Source of the DNA: an uncultured Oscillospiraceae bacterium
GTDB taxonomy: Bacteria > Bacillota > Clostridia > Oscillospirales > Oscillospiraceae
DNA: 64,000 nt
Direction of reading: 5' to 3'
NCBI GenBank assembly: GCA_947632155.1
Contig: CANROF010000087.1
Span: forward strand, 31,369-95,368
Shown here: in pieces, positions 35,380 through 43,853 of the stretch
Position numbering within the stretch: the stretch's first letter is position 1
Layout: every line of letters begins with the position of its first letter
The notes under the pieces: model-generated
The model's database searches: none
The model's input: the letters and a program-made list of their open reading frames with translations, nothing else
What the model was told of the DNA's origin: nothing
Program-made: the position numbers and the translations under genes

Positions 35380-36189
35380 TTATTGTGTGATGTTGTTGTT
35401 TTGTAATACACGATAAAGCACAACAAGCGTTCTTAATAAGTCATTGGTAAGAGATAAATCCCCACCGCCTACACCTGCAATATAACCCTTATCTACAAAC
35501 CATTTTACGGCTTCTTTGCCCCAATCAGGCACATCGTCTATAGTGTGATATAACAACTCAATCTCCCCCTTTTCTTCTGTTTCTTTTTTTGGTTCTTCTT
35601 TTGGCTCTTCTTTTGGTTCTGTTTTTTCTGTATAGTCAACAAAAGGCAAAAACCCGTGCTTCGTCCATGTTCTGCTATATGAACCTGTATAGCCTAAACT
35701 TTTTATTCCACTTATCTTTACACCATGAGGGGCAATATTCCAACGAGGCGTGCATTCTACCACACAACCAGGCACACCATCAACTTCTCCAACATAGATG
35801 CCTATGTGTCCCTCTAACCATACGACTTCGCCTTTTTGTATGTTTGAAAAGTCAGTGGATACATTATTACATCTCTTTATCATACCATTCGCCCCAACAT
35901 CAGGCACATCGTTTGAGATATAAACTGCTCCACCATATACAAAAGATGAATCACCATGCCAACCCCACAAAATGCCCTTTATTAAACCAACACAATCAAA
36001 GATAAACCCTTTATTTTCAATGCTTCTCATGCCTTGTTCGTAAGGCTTGTTGTTTACGTCTGTCCTTGATAACTCTCTTTTAATGTTCTTATCATTACAA
36101 AAATGTCCAAAACCACCCAAACAATAACAAGTCTTGTAGTTCTTCACTATGCCTACTGCTCTTTTGCAAAATTCATCTGCTGTCATCAT
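35380..36189 (-). CDS. Endolysin: NlpC/P60-type amidase/peptidase with SLH-like C-terminus
   Basis: 269 residues. NlpC/P60-like catalytic part: FDCVGLIKGILWGW gives the nucleophile Cys, EGHIGIYVGEVDG gives the His. An E/K/P-rich linker (residues 190-212) leads to DVPDWGKEAVKWFVDKGYIAG, a motif of SLH-type wall-binding domains seen in clostridial phage lysins. Cleaves peptidoglycan at lysis. Overlaps the upstream small gene by 4 bases. Confidence 0.85.
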   Translation of the reverse strand: MMTADEFCKRAVGIVKNYKTCYCLGGFGHFCNDKNIKRELSRTDVNNKPYEQGMRSIENKGFIFDCVGLIKGILWGWHGDSSFVYGGAVYISNDVPDVGANGMIKRCNNVSTDFSNIQKGEVVWLEGHIGIYVGEVDGVPGCVVECTPRWNIAPHGVKISGIKSLGYTGSYSRTWTKHGFLPFVDYTEKTEPKEEPKEEPKKETEEKGEIELLYHTIDDVPDWGKEAVKWFVDKGYIAGVGGGDLSLTNDLLRTLVVLYRVLQNNNITQ

Positions 36190-36368
36190 CTACAAACACC
36201 CCCAGCGTGTTTTACTCTGTCCTTTAATTCTGCCTTTTTTGCTTTATTCCATCTATCAACTGAACCCGTCAAATATCCAGTGATTCTCCTTATTCTCTCA
36301 ATCTCTATTTCTTCTTGATATTCCTTAATATTCTCGTCTTTTTCTGTATAGTTCTCTTTTTCTGACAT
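36186..36368 (-). CDS. Small charged phage protein
   Basis: 60 residues from ATG 36368 (MSEKENYTEKDENIKEY). Acidic N-terminus, basic C-terminus ending AGGVCR. ATGA-type overlap with the endolysin gene shows cotranslation. Unknown function. Confidence 0.65.
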   Translation of the reverse strand: MSEKENYTEKDENIKEYQEEIEIERIRRITGYLTGSVDRWNKAKKAELKDRVKHAGGVCR

Positions 36369-36386
36369 AATAAACACCACCAAAAA

Positions 36387-36548
36387 TTATTTATCTTTTA
36401 TGTTTCTCTCCATGTTGTGGAGTTGTATGTTTAAGTCGTGGATGTAAGAAATCAAAAATTCCTCTATATAATCATCAGCAAACCCTAATCTCCGCATACT
36501 TGCCAACAAGTCAGATAATTCACCCAATAAAAGAGTATCATTTTTCAT
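36387..36548 (-). CDS. 53-aa phage protein
   Basis: Starts MKNDTLLLGELSDLLASMRR and ends NMERNIKDK. The start has GAGGTGG about 5 nt upstream; the stop lies 18 bases before the next gene of the lysis operon. Fully helical with leucine heptad-like spacing. Missed easily because it is short. Function unknown. Confidence 0.65.
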   Translation of the reverse strand: MKNDTLLLGELSDLLASMRRLGFADDYIEEFLISYIHDLNIQLHNMERNIKDK

Positions 36549-36607
36549 CTTTACCACCTCTTATACTAAATTTATCTCCTATCACCTAAATCTTAACTGT
36601 CCACTTT

Positions 36608-37732
36608 TCAACTTGCACGCTTCAACCATTCATCATGCTCTTCTGTTTCTTTTTTACAAACTGAAACAATACGCTCAAAATAATCAAAATAATCAAAATA
36701 AAAACCCTCATTGTCTGTTCTCTTTTGGGCATTCTGTTTTCTTGTCAACATCTGCAAATTTTCGATTCTATTGTCTGCCCTTTTGCCGTTTATGTGGTCT
36801 ATACTTAACGCTGACGATGTGAATAAACCCCATTTACAAACATCCCAATCATAAACACACAAACAAACCAACGAATGCGCCCTTATGTAGTTATAATGCC
36901 CTGTTTCTGTATCTTGTCCTACATTGACAGTCAACCAACCAGCATTATTAAACTGTTCCCCTTTTTTCTTTGCTGCCTTTTCTTCTCCACTCTTGCAATC
37001 ATAAGCACAGTCCACAAGTTCCGTATCATTTAACCACTCAAACTCAAAAACTTCATTTTCTCTTGCAATATCAACAGAAAACCCTTTCTTATAAATTACT
37101 CTATACACATTCCATCCATTGTCCTTTACTTTGTCAATCCTTAAAATCTCACCCTTATTCCTTGCATTTTTAATCTTTAAACGCTTTACGTCTCCTTTAA
37201 TTGGGTCTATAAAGAAGGCATTGAATGAATAGAATGTGAGATAGTTTGGGAGTATAGTGTGTAATTTTTCAAAATATCCACTCAATCCAACATCTAACAG
37301 GTTCTTCTTTAATGTTATCCCCATTTTAAAACGACACAACACATCATCATCTAAAAGGACAATAGCAAAATATACAAGGTTCAAAAACACCCAAAAAAAG
37401 TCATTATCTAATAACTGCGTCTGTATTAAGCGTTCCTGTGCTTGTTTTAAGTTCTTAACAGATAAATAATTTATAAGCATCCTTTTTGCGTTGCTTGCCT
37501 TATTTTTATAATAATTATAAATTTCTATTGGGCAAACTTTGCCTTGTGCTTTAATAACAGCGCATTTTATGAGGTCTATTCCACAATCCAAAAACGCTTT
37601 ATCCCATATTCTCAATGTATAAGATAATTTACACTTTTTCAAAAGCCCCGCAATTTCTGTGGGGTTTTTGAATAAGTCAACAACTCGTTCCATAAATTCG
37701 TCTGCATTTTTAAAATCTTCTATCTCTAACAT
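36608..37732 (-). CDS. HNH endonuclease-domain protein
   Basis: 374 residues. C-terminal HNH fold: RAHSLVCLCVYDWDVCKWG then SIDHINGKRADNRIENLQMLTRKQNA, with the catalytic His in IDHINGKRADN. The N-terminal 220 residues are unrecognised and Lys/Leu-rich. Could be a homing-type nuclease or a packaging-associated nuclease; the extra domain leaves this open. Confidence 0.75.
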   Translation of the reverse strand: MLEIEDFKNADEFMERVVDLFKNPTEIAGLLKKCKLSYTLRIWDKAFLDCGIDLIKCAVIKAQGKVCPIEIYNYYKNKASNAKRMLINYLSVKNLKQAQERLIQTQLLDNDFFWVFLNLVYFAIVLLDDDVLCRFKMGITLKKNLLDVGLSGYFEKLHTILPNYLTFYSFNAFFIDPIKGDVKRLKIKNARNKGEILRIDKVKDNGWNVYRVIYKKGFSVDIARENEVFEFEWLNDTELVDCAYDCKSGEEKAAKKKGEQFNNAGWLTVNVGQDTETGHYNYIRAHSLVCLCVYDWDVCKWGLFTSSALSIDHINGKRADNRIENLQMLTRKQNAQKRTDNEGFYFDYFDYFERIVSVCKKETEEHDEWLKRAS

Positions 37733-37797
37733 AGAGAGTCCCCCTTGTGCTTTTTATTCTTTAACACTTCAACCCTTGACTCTCTACTGCCTAAACT

Positions 37798-38334
37798 TTA
37801 AGGCATCTCTTTTCTTTTAATTATCATGTTTTCGTGTTTTTGCTGTTCATCAACCCTCAAGGCTATGTATTCCCAACACATACGCATCTCCGTGTATTCT
37901 CTCCTATAAACTCCACCACCTACCAAATTTACAACCTTATCCATTTTATTCTGAAGCTTTGCCAACTCCATTTTTGCAATCTTTAAACACTCTACATCAT
38001 TCTTTATCTTCATTATCTCATGCGTTCTCTCACTTGTTGCACTTGCATTTTGAAACACTTGCTGCATATCTATTTCGTCCATTTTTCCAAAGTTTCCAAG
38101 TATAAAGTCGCACATATTGGACGCTTTTAAGGCATTATTTAAAATAAACGTCAACTCTTTCCTATTGGCTTCGTGCTTTTTAACTCTAAAAACACCACCC
38201 TCATCTTCTAACAACTTCTCGCCTTTTCCCGTTGTAATTTGGACGTTTACAACCTTTTCCTTCATCTTCTCCATTTCATAAGTTTCTATTGAAAAATCAA
38301 CCTTTGAGCAATCAGCCAAAAATACAGTATTCAT
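37798..38334 (-). CDS. Unknown phage protein
   Basis: 178 residues from ATG 38334 (MNTVFLADCSKVDFSIETYE), 8 nt after GGAGG. N-terminal mixed part and helical C-terminal part (KNDVECLKIAKMELAKLQNKMDKV). Not recognised; member of the rightmost minus-strand gene cluster. Confidence 0.65.
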   Translation of the reverse strand: MNTVFLADCSKVDFSIETYEMEKMKEKVVNVQITTGKGEKLLEDEGGVFRVKKHEANRKELTFILNNALKASNMCDFILGNFGKMDEIDMQQVFQNASATSERTHEIMKIKNDVECLKIAKMELAKLQNKMDKVVNLVGGGVYRREYTEMRMCWEYIALRVDEQQKHENMIIKRKEMP

Positions 38335-38413
38335 AATCTTTTCCTCCTTATATTTTCTGTATTTTTTCACTTTATCCTTGCCTATTTAACTTTTCAACTC
38401 TTAAACTTTCTAC

Positions 38414-38689
38414 TTAATCAATCAAGCCCTTATCTCTTCTATCTATTCTACCAATCAGATATACACATAAAGCAGATAACTGTTCACGCATTATATCCAA
38501 CTCTTCCACCCTTATTTTTAGGTCTTCCCATGCTACCTCTTCTGCATAACTTAATGGGTTATCTTTTATTTTATTCCTTAACTTTTCCACATCTTCACCA
38601 AAACGCTCTGCATGACGTTTTGCCAACATTAAACTATCCTCTACATAAAACATAAGTTCATCTGCTTCTAAATAATCTTTCTTTTTCAT
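38414..38689 (-). CDS. Unknown small helical phage protein
   Basis: 91 residues, starts MKKKDYLEADELMFYVEDSL after AAGGAG. Charged helices throughout; not recognised. Confidence 0.65.
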   Translation of the reverse strand: MKKKDYLEADELMFYVEDSLMLAKRHAERFGEDVEKLRNKIKDNPLSYAEEVAWEDLKIRVEELDIMREQLSALCVYLIGRIDRRDKGLID

Positions 38690-38700
38690 GTTTTCACTCC

Positions 38701-38988
38701 TTAATCCTTTTTTCTTCTTGCTTCATCTTCTTCTCTACTAAGTGCGTTATAATACCATCTAAAGTTTCCGTCTGCTTCTGTTGTTTCTTTTAGTAGTTTC
38801 TCATTGAAGTCCTGCCATAAGTTAAAGAGTTTAGAATGTAACTCTACATCATCCATATTTTTACTGTTGTTGTTTATTTTTTCAAAACTATCAACAAATA
38901 GTTCTGTGTTGTCTTTAATGAAAAAATAAAAATCATAAGCCTTTATAACAAAATCGTCTATCCTCTTTTTGTCTGATTCACTTAACAT
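38701..38988 (-). CDS. Unknown small helical phage protein
   Basis: 95 residues, starts MLSESDKKRIDDFVIKAYDF. Helical, C-terminus REEDEARRKKD. Ends 11 bases before the next gene; same operon as its neighbours. Confidence 0.65.
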   Translation of the reverse strand: MLSESDKKRIDDFVIKAYDFYFFIKDNTELFVDSFEKINNNSKNMDDVELHSKLFNLWQDFNEKLLKETTEADGNFRWYYNALSREEDEARRKKD

Positions 38989-39001
38989 CTCATTCTCCCC
39001 C

Positions 39002-39643
39002 TTATTCTTCTCTATCTTTATCCAATAAAGGATTATAACCTTTTATTATCTTTTCTGTATCTTTTGCCAATTTTAACAGTTTCTCATTGAATCTCTGCAA
39101 TCTATCAAACATCTGCTCATATATAGCGTCATTTTCAATGTTTAAAATTTCGCAATTTTTGTCCTCTTCTTCCATTTTTTCATCTTCTGCGCGTATGTCG
39201 TCTGATAATTGTTTTAAACCGTCGAGATAATCATAATACTGATTCAATAAGTCGTATCCATCATATTCTTCTACTTTTTCCTGTTCTTCTGCTTTTTCTT
39301 CTGTCTTTTCTTCTTGTTCTCTTAAATAAGAATAAACAACATGTCTTATAAGTCTCTGTTTTGATAACCCAAATCTTTCCGCTTCTTCTTGTATTTCATA
39401 CTTTTCCATTTCTGTTAGATACACATTAACATAAACCATTGAATACTCGTCCAATGTATTCTCAAAATTGGCGTACATCTTCGCCTTTTTTTCTTCATCT
39501 GTACACTTGTTCCACTCATAGAGTGCTTTATTAACTATAAAACCAAGCGTGCATTCATTAACAGTTGCCAATTTTCTTATCTTTTCCCTAACTTTTAAAT
39601 TCACTGTAAAAGCGAATCTCTGTGTGTATTCTTCTTTTTTCAT
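39002..39643 (-). CDS. Tandem ribbon-helix-helix DNA-binding protein (candidate regulator)
   Basis: 213 residues. Two RHH-like units: RFAFTVNLKVREKIRKLA plus CTLGFIVNKALYEW (residues 9-46), and MVYVNVYLTEMEKYEIQEEA plus LSKQRLIRHVVYSYL (residues 70-111). The rest is an acidic coiled coil. Two such units in one chain would act as a built-in RHH dimer. Two TGGACAGTT sites lie just upstream, so autoregulation is plausible (inference). Confidence 0.65.
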   Translation of the reverse strand: MKKEEYTQRFAFTVNLKVREKIRKLATVNECTLGFIVNKALYEWNKCTDEEKKAKMYANFENTLDEYSMVYVNVYLTEMEKYEIQEEAERFGLSKQRLIRHVVYSYLREQEEKTEEKAEEQEKVEEYDGYDLLNQYYDYLDGLKQLSDDIRAEDEKMEEEDKNCEILNIENDAIYEQMFDRLQRFNEKLLKLAKDTEKIIKGYNPLLDKDREE

Positions 39644-39729
39644 AATAATTCACTCCTTAAATTTATTATCACTTTATCCCTTGCCTTTCGTTCTCCCTTG
39701 CCTTTCGCCTTACATCTAATATTAAATCT

Positions 39730-39802
39730 AACTGTCCAAAAAATATTGTATATGCACCCTAATTTTTATGTTTATGTGTCTTTTAACAGGCAAACTGTCC
39801 AA
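39730..39802 (-). promoter_or_regulatory. Two TGGACAGTT sites upstream of the RHH gene
   Basis: AACTGTCCAA on the plus strand at 39730-39739 and 39793-39802, the same motif as in the arrays at 18.77 kb and single sites at 34885 and 36595. Confidence 0.55.
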
Positions 39803-39813
39803 CTTTAAAAATG

Positions 39814-39857
39814 AAAAGGCTTGAAATGACAGTGTAAACTGTCATTTCAAGCCTTTT
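39814..39857 (-). terminator. Terminator of gene 39895-40614
   Basis: 20-bp perfect stem AAAAGGCTTGAAATGACAGT / ACTGTCATTTCAAGCCTTTT, loop GTAA, bounded by A and T runs. Confidence 0.85.
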
Positions 39858-39894
39858 TAATTAGTTTATAAGATTTTTTGTATGTTTTTAGTGT

Positions 39895-40614
39895 TTAAGG
39901 CGTGAGAATTGACAACACATCATCAAGCAAAACAAACAAACCCAATTCATCCACATATTCTCCGCATATAAAGTGCCTTCGTGTTGTTATATAACAAAGA
40001 AAACAGGCATTCAATAAGTATCTATCTTCTTCGTTCTTTCCGTATTGTTTAAGTCCAGAAATTATAAAGTTTTCTATCTTATCCAACAGCCACTCCACAA
40101 ACTCCTTCTTCCCTTTTCTTCTCGTATAACATCTATAATCCAATCTAACAACGGCATAAATTGAACTATCCAAAACGTGAGAATATGACACAAGAAAATT
40201 TATTCTGTTTTTACAATAATCGTCAGAGTTCCCCTTTAATTCCTTAAATTTATCTATGGCATCCGTTCTTTTCATAAAGCCGTATAATTCAAACAGTAGG
40301 TCATCCTTGTTTTCATAAGTATTGATAACCCAATATTTATCATTCAAAAAGTAGTCCTCTATGCGTTCCGTCTCAATTTGTGCAGCGTCTAAATTTTCAA
40401 AATTTGAAACAGTATCCCCAATATCACCCCTTAAAATGTATAGACTCCTATTTTCCCTTATGTTTTCTATTATCTTATCTATCTCCTTTTCTTCATCCAA
40501 TGTCAGAGAAACAGAACAGAAACAAGGCAAACCAAGTCCTTCCCTTTTATCCCGTTCCTTTATAATTTGCAGGGCTTCCCTTAATAAATGCTCTAAACTT
40601 ATTAAATACAACAC
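39895..40614 (-). CDS. Unknown phage protein next to integrase
   Basis: 239 residues, GTG start at 40614 six nt after AGGAGG. Acidic helices early, then YAVVRLDYRCYTRRKGKKEFVEWLLDKI and an unusual number of Cys and aromatic residues. Not recognised. Single-gene unit, divergent from the integrase and ended by a strong terminator, a place where lysogeny or excision control genes often lie. Confidence 0.65.
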   Translation of the reverse strand: MLYLISLEHLLREALQIIKERDKREGLGLPCFCSVSLTLDEEKEIDKIIENIRENRSLYILRGDIGDTVSNFENLDAAQIETERIEDYFLNDKYWVINTYENKDDLLFELYGFMKRTDAIDKFKELKGNSDDYCKNRINFLVSYSHVLDSSIYAVVRLDYRCYTRRKGKKEFVEWLLDKIENFIISGLKQYGKNEEDRYLLNACFLCYITTRRHFICGEYVDELGLFVLLDDVLSILTP

Positions 40615-40778
40615 AAAACACCTCCTTATAAGTTATACAGTTCATATTATCACATGTGGCATAAAAAGAAAAGAAAAAATATTTTGTAATTTTTATGCGT
40701 GGTTGTTGACTTTTTATGTGCTTGTATGTTATTCTCTTGTTATATTCACTGTACACAAAATAGGAAGAAGGGTTATAT

Positions 40779-42185
40779 ATGGCAAAATTGCCTCCAAGAA
40801 TTGAAAAAGGGCAGACAATAGCCCATGATATTTTAGCAGCAAAACAGACAGAAAAACCGCAAAAACAAGAAAAACAAGAAAAGAAAAAGAAACGAGACGG
40901 AGTTTATAGACGAGATAAGGGAGATTTTGCCTTTATTGTCAGCATAAACGATGCAGACGGGAAAAAGAGATGGAAAGAAGGGTCAGGCTTTAAAACAAGA
41001 AAAGAGGCAGAAATAGCAGCAGAAAAAGCAAAGGAAACAATAAGAAAAAGAACGGAAAAGAAGATAACACCAGAATTTCAAGATTTAACTATGGGGGAAG
41101 TTTTCGACTACTATTTAAAAAATAGAAGTCAAGACAAAAAAGAATCAACTATTGCAAGGCAAAAAAGCGTTTGGAAATGTCATTTAAGCGTGAGATTTGA
41201 AAATGTCAAAATTTCTGAAATAACAAAAGAAGATTTGGAATCTTATATGCAGACACTATACACAAAAGGGGACATATGGAGCAACTATTCAAGATACAAC
41301 AAACAACTACAGCCCTTATCTTATGCCTCAATTATTCAGATTTTACGCCTTTTTTATTGTATCTACGGAACAGCAGCAGACATTCAAGCAGTAGACCCCT
41401 TATTTTATCAGAAAACATTTTACAGCAAAATTAAAAACGAGAAAATACAGATGCCACAAAAACAGGGCGACGATGTAGAAGAACACACAGTCGAGATATA
41501 CACAAAAGAACAAACACAGGAGATTTTAGATTTAGCAAGAAAAACAGGCTCTTCAGCATTAGAGATAATAGAAGTCGCATTATATGCAGGACTACGAAAA
41601 AGCGAGATTTTAGGGTTAGAGTGGAACTGTTTAGATTTTGAACATCACACAATAAGAGTCAAGCAGCAACTATTAAAAGAACGAGCAACAGGCACATGGT
41701 ATTTATCAATGACAAAAACAAAAGCAAATAGGACAGTATTTGCCCCGTCTTTACTGTTTGAAGATTTAGCAAAACTCAAACAAGCACAAGAAGAAAACAA
41801 ACACAAGCGAACTTATCAAACAACAGAAATTATTGAAGATAGGAGAAACATTAACAATAAGGACGAAAAAGGCAACTATCCAATTATACAAGGCGGAGAT
41901 TTTGTATTTAGAAACCCCCAAAATGGGGAACTTATAACATCTATCAGTAATTTCAGAAATTTAGCACTCAAAAGATTAGGAATTAACGTGCATTTACACG
42001 CTTTTCGTCATACTCACGCAAGCGTTCTCGCCTGTTCTGGTGTTTCAAAACAAGCACTTATGCAACAAATGGGTCATCAAAGAGAGCAAACTTTAGCCTG
42101 TTATTATTTGCAAACAACAAACGAAGCACAGGAAAAATTAAAAAATGAATTGCAAAAACTCACATCATATGATAGTATGAAATAA
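40779..42185 (+). CDS. int: Tyrosine integrase of the prophage
   Basis: 468 residues. N-terminus Lys-rich (residues 22-40), AP2-like arm-binding domain with RDKGDFAFIVSINDADGKKRW, core-binding SAM-like domain (residues 100-210), catalytic domain with R273 (GLRKSEILGL), H407-x-x-R410 (HAFRHTH), H433 (MGHQ) and the Tyr nucleophile near 442-443. Tn916/ICE-phage type. Its gene ends about 170 bp from attR and reads towards it, the standard place. Confidence 0.95.
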   Translation: MAKLPPRIEKGQTIAHDILAAKQTEKPQKQEKQEKKKKRDGVYRRDKGDFAFIVSINDADGKKRWKEGSGFKTRKEAEIAAEKAKETIRKRTEKKITPEFQDLTMGEVFDYYLKNRSQDKKESTIARQKSVWKCHLSVRFENVKISEITKEDLESYMQTLYTKGDIWSNYSRYNKQLQPLSYASIIQILRLFYCIYGTAADIQAVDPLFYQKTFYSKIKNEKIQMPQKQGDDVEEHTVEIYTKEQTQEILDLARKTGSSALEIIEVALYAGLRKSEILGLEWNCLDFEHHTIRVKQQLLKERATGTWYLSMTKTKANRTVFAPSLLFEDLAKLKQAQEENKHKRTYQTTEIIEDRRNINNKDEKGNYPIIQGGDFVFRNPQNGELITSISNFRNLALKRLGINVHLHAFRHTHASVLACSGVSKQALMQQMGHQREQTLACYYLQTTNEAQEKLKNELQKLTSYDSMK

Positions 42186-42243
42186 GCAAACACGGAAAAT
42201 ATAGATGAATAAAAGAAAAACTCTACACATCAAAAAATTTTTG

Positions 42244-42267
42244 AAAAAGTAGGGCAAAAGTAGGGGC
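42244..42267 (+). repeat. Right arm-type integrase sites
   Basis: AAAAAGTAGGGC (42244-42255) followed by AAAAGTAGGGGC (42256-42267), matching the left-end pair. Confidence 0.65.
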
Positions 42268-42346
42268 AAAGCATAATGAGCAAAATGTCAAAATGGCTTT
42301 TTTGTTGATATTTCAATGTTTTTGCCCCTACAATTTTTTACCATCT

Positions 42347-42406
42347 CGTGATGAGGCGAGACACGGCAAGGCCCTGAAGGGGCTTTTGGAGCGGTATTTC
42401 AAGTAA
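42347..42406 (+). pseudogene. Displaced original 3' end of the rubrerythrin gene
   Basis: Encodes [19 protein letters not shown] with host-like GC-rich codons, then TAA at 42404-42406. Cut off from its gene by the prophage; the phage copy at 12812-12854 encodes the same residues. Confidence 0.88.
42353..42363 (+). other. Prophage attR core
   Basis: GAGGCGAGACA, identical to attL. The similarity continues imperfectly on both sides because both flanks encode the same rubrerythrin residues. Confidence 0.88.
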
Positions 42407-42419
42407 TTTATCATGACCC

Positions 42420-42446
42420 GGGGCCGTCCGCAGCGCGGACGGCCCC
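42420..42446 (+). terminator. Original rubrerythrin terminator, displaced
   Basis: GGGGCCGTCCGC / GCGGACGGCCCC with loop AGC, then ATTT. Confidence 0.85.
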
Positions 42447-42486
42447 ATTTGGAGGATAGAAATAGAATGAGCGCCGGGAGGGCACT

Positions 42487-43050
42487 ATGTGGGAGCTATT
42501 GCGAAAGATAAAAAGATTCTTTTTCCCCACCCAGGGGATGGTGGTGGACCGCTTTTGGCGGCGGAGGGGGAAGATCGTGGACGGACGGGGCGTCCATAGG
42601 GCGCTGAGGCCCCTCTACATACTGAAAAACCAGCGGGTGATGGGGAAATTCAACGCGGACATCGCCAATTCCCCCTCCATCAGCCGCTTCCGGACGCCCC
42701 ACGGGCTTTCGGGGATATTCATATCCGCCGGGGCGGTCATCGGCCCGGGCTGTACCGTCCTCCAGCAGGTGACGGTGGGGTCCAATACCTTCCCGGACAG
42801 CCGCGGGACCGGCGCGCCCAGGATCGGGAAAAACGTTTTCATTGGCGCCGGGGCCAAGATCATCGGCGGCGTGACCGTGGGCGACAACGTCCGCGTCGGC
42901 GCCAACTGCGTGGTGACCTCGGACGTGCCGGACAACGCCACGGTGGTGCTCCCCGCGCCCCGGGTGATCCCCCACGACACGCCCCGGGACAACACCTACG
43001 TCACCTGGGACGACTATGAGGCGCGCCCGGAGGGGCTTCGGGCCCGATAA
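42487..43050 (+). CDS. Left-handed beta-helix acyltransferase (serine acetyltransferase-like)
   Basis: 187 residues. Hexapeptide repeats across the second half (SAGAVIGPGCTVLQQVTVG, IGKNVFIGAGAKIIGGVTVGDNVRVGANCVV) with the catalytic-type His region FRTPHGLSG upstream. The short N-terminus makes it closer to CysE-like polysaccharide or serine acetyltransferases than to full CysE. GGGAGG precedes the ATG. Substrate uncertain. Confidence 0.8.
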   Translation: MWELLRKIKRFFFPTQGMVVDRFWRRRGKIVDGRGVHRALRPLYILKNQRVMGKFNADIANSPSISRFRTPHGLSGIFISAGAVIGPGCTVLQQVTVGSNTFPDSRGTGAPRIGKNVFIGAGAKIIGGVTVGDNVRVGANCVVTSDVPDNATVVLPAPRVIPHDTPRDNTYVTWDDYEARPEGLRAR

Positions 43051-43066
43051 GCGAGGAGGTGCGGCT

Positions 43067-43738
43067 GTGAGTGAGCTGACGCTGAAAACGATAGCCCGGG
43101 TGAGGAACGACTTCACCGAAAAATTCGGCGTCCCGCGCCAGGCGGGCCTTACGGAGGACCTGATCTCCCGGGTGGTATTCGAGCCGGAATACGCCAACGC
43201 CGACGCCCTCCGGGGGCTGGAGGGCTTTTCCCATATCTGGCTCATCTGGGGCTTCCACCTGGCCCGCCGGGAGGGCTGGTCCCCCACGGTGAGGCCGCCG
43301 AGGCTCGGCGGAAATGCGCGCATGGGCGTTTTTGCCACGCGCTCGCCCTTCAGGCCCAACGATCTGGGGCTGTCCTGCGTGAAGCTTTTGGGGATAGACG
43401 GCACGGACATCCTGGTGGGCGGCGCCGACATGATCGACGGGACGCCGGTTTACGACATAAAGCCCTATCTGCCCTACGCCGACTGCCGGCCCGGCGCCTC
43501 GGGGGGCTACACCGACGCCCTGCCGGAACGGAGGGTGGAGGTGGACTTCCCGGAGGAGCTGCTGCGAATGCTCCCGGAGGAGAAGCGCCCGGGGCTTTTG
43601 GAGGCCCTGTCCTACGACCCGCGCCCGTCCTACCAGTCAGACCCGGGGAGGGCCTACGGCCTTGCTTTCGGCGGCTTCGATATTCGCTTCCGGGTGGCGG
43701 AGGGAAAGCTGTCGGTTTTTGAGGTTTTAGCGAAATAG
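43067..43738 (+). CDS. trmO: tRNA N6-methyladenosine-37 methyltransferase TrmO (TsaA)
   Basis: 223 residues from GTG 43067, after GAGGAGGTG; the ORF in the same frame upstream overlaps the acyltransferase end. Contains ATRSPFRPNDLGLSCVKL and VYDIKPYLPYADC, the VirR/TrmO family motifs for SAM binding in a beta barrel. Methylates t6A37 in tRNA-Thr. Confidence 0.85.
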   Translation: MSELTLKTIARVRNDFTEKFGVPRQAGLTEDLISRVVFEPEYANADALRGLEGFSHIWLIWGFHLARREGWSPTVRPPRLGGNARMGVFATRSPFRPNDLGLSCVKLLGIDGTDILVGGADMIDGTPVYDIKPYLPYADCRPGASGGYTDALPERRVEVDFPEELLRMLPEEKRPGLLEALSYDPRPSYQSDPGRAYGLAFGGFDIRFRVAEGKLSVFEVLAK

Positions 43739-43853
43739 CCGGGCACAAGCCGAAATGACCGAAAAAATTGCATAGGTCTTCTGATTTTTTGTATCCACTT
43801 TTAACGCAAGATATGCTATGATAGAGATACCAAAGAAATTGGAGGAAAAACCG

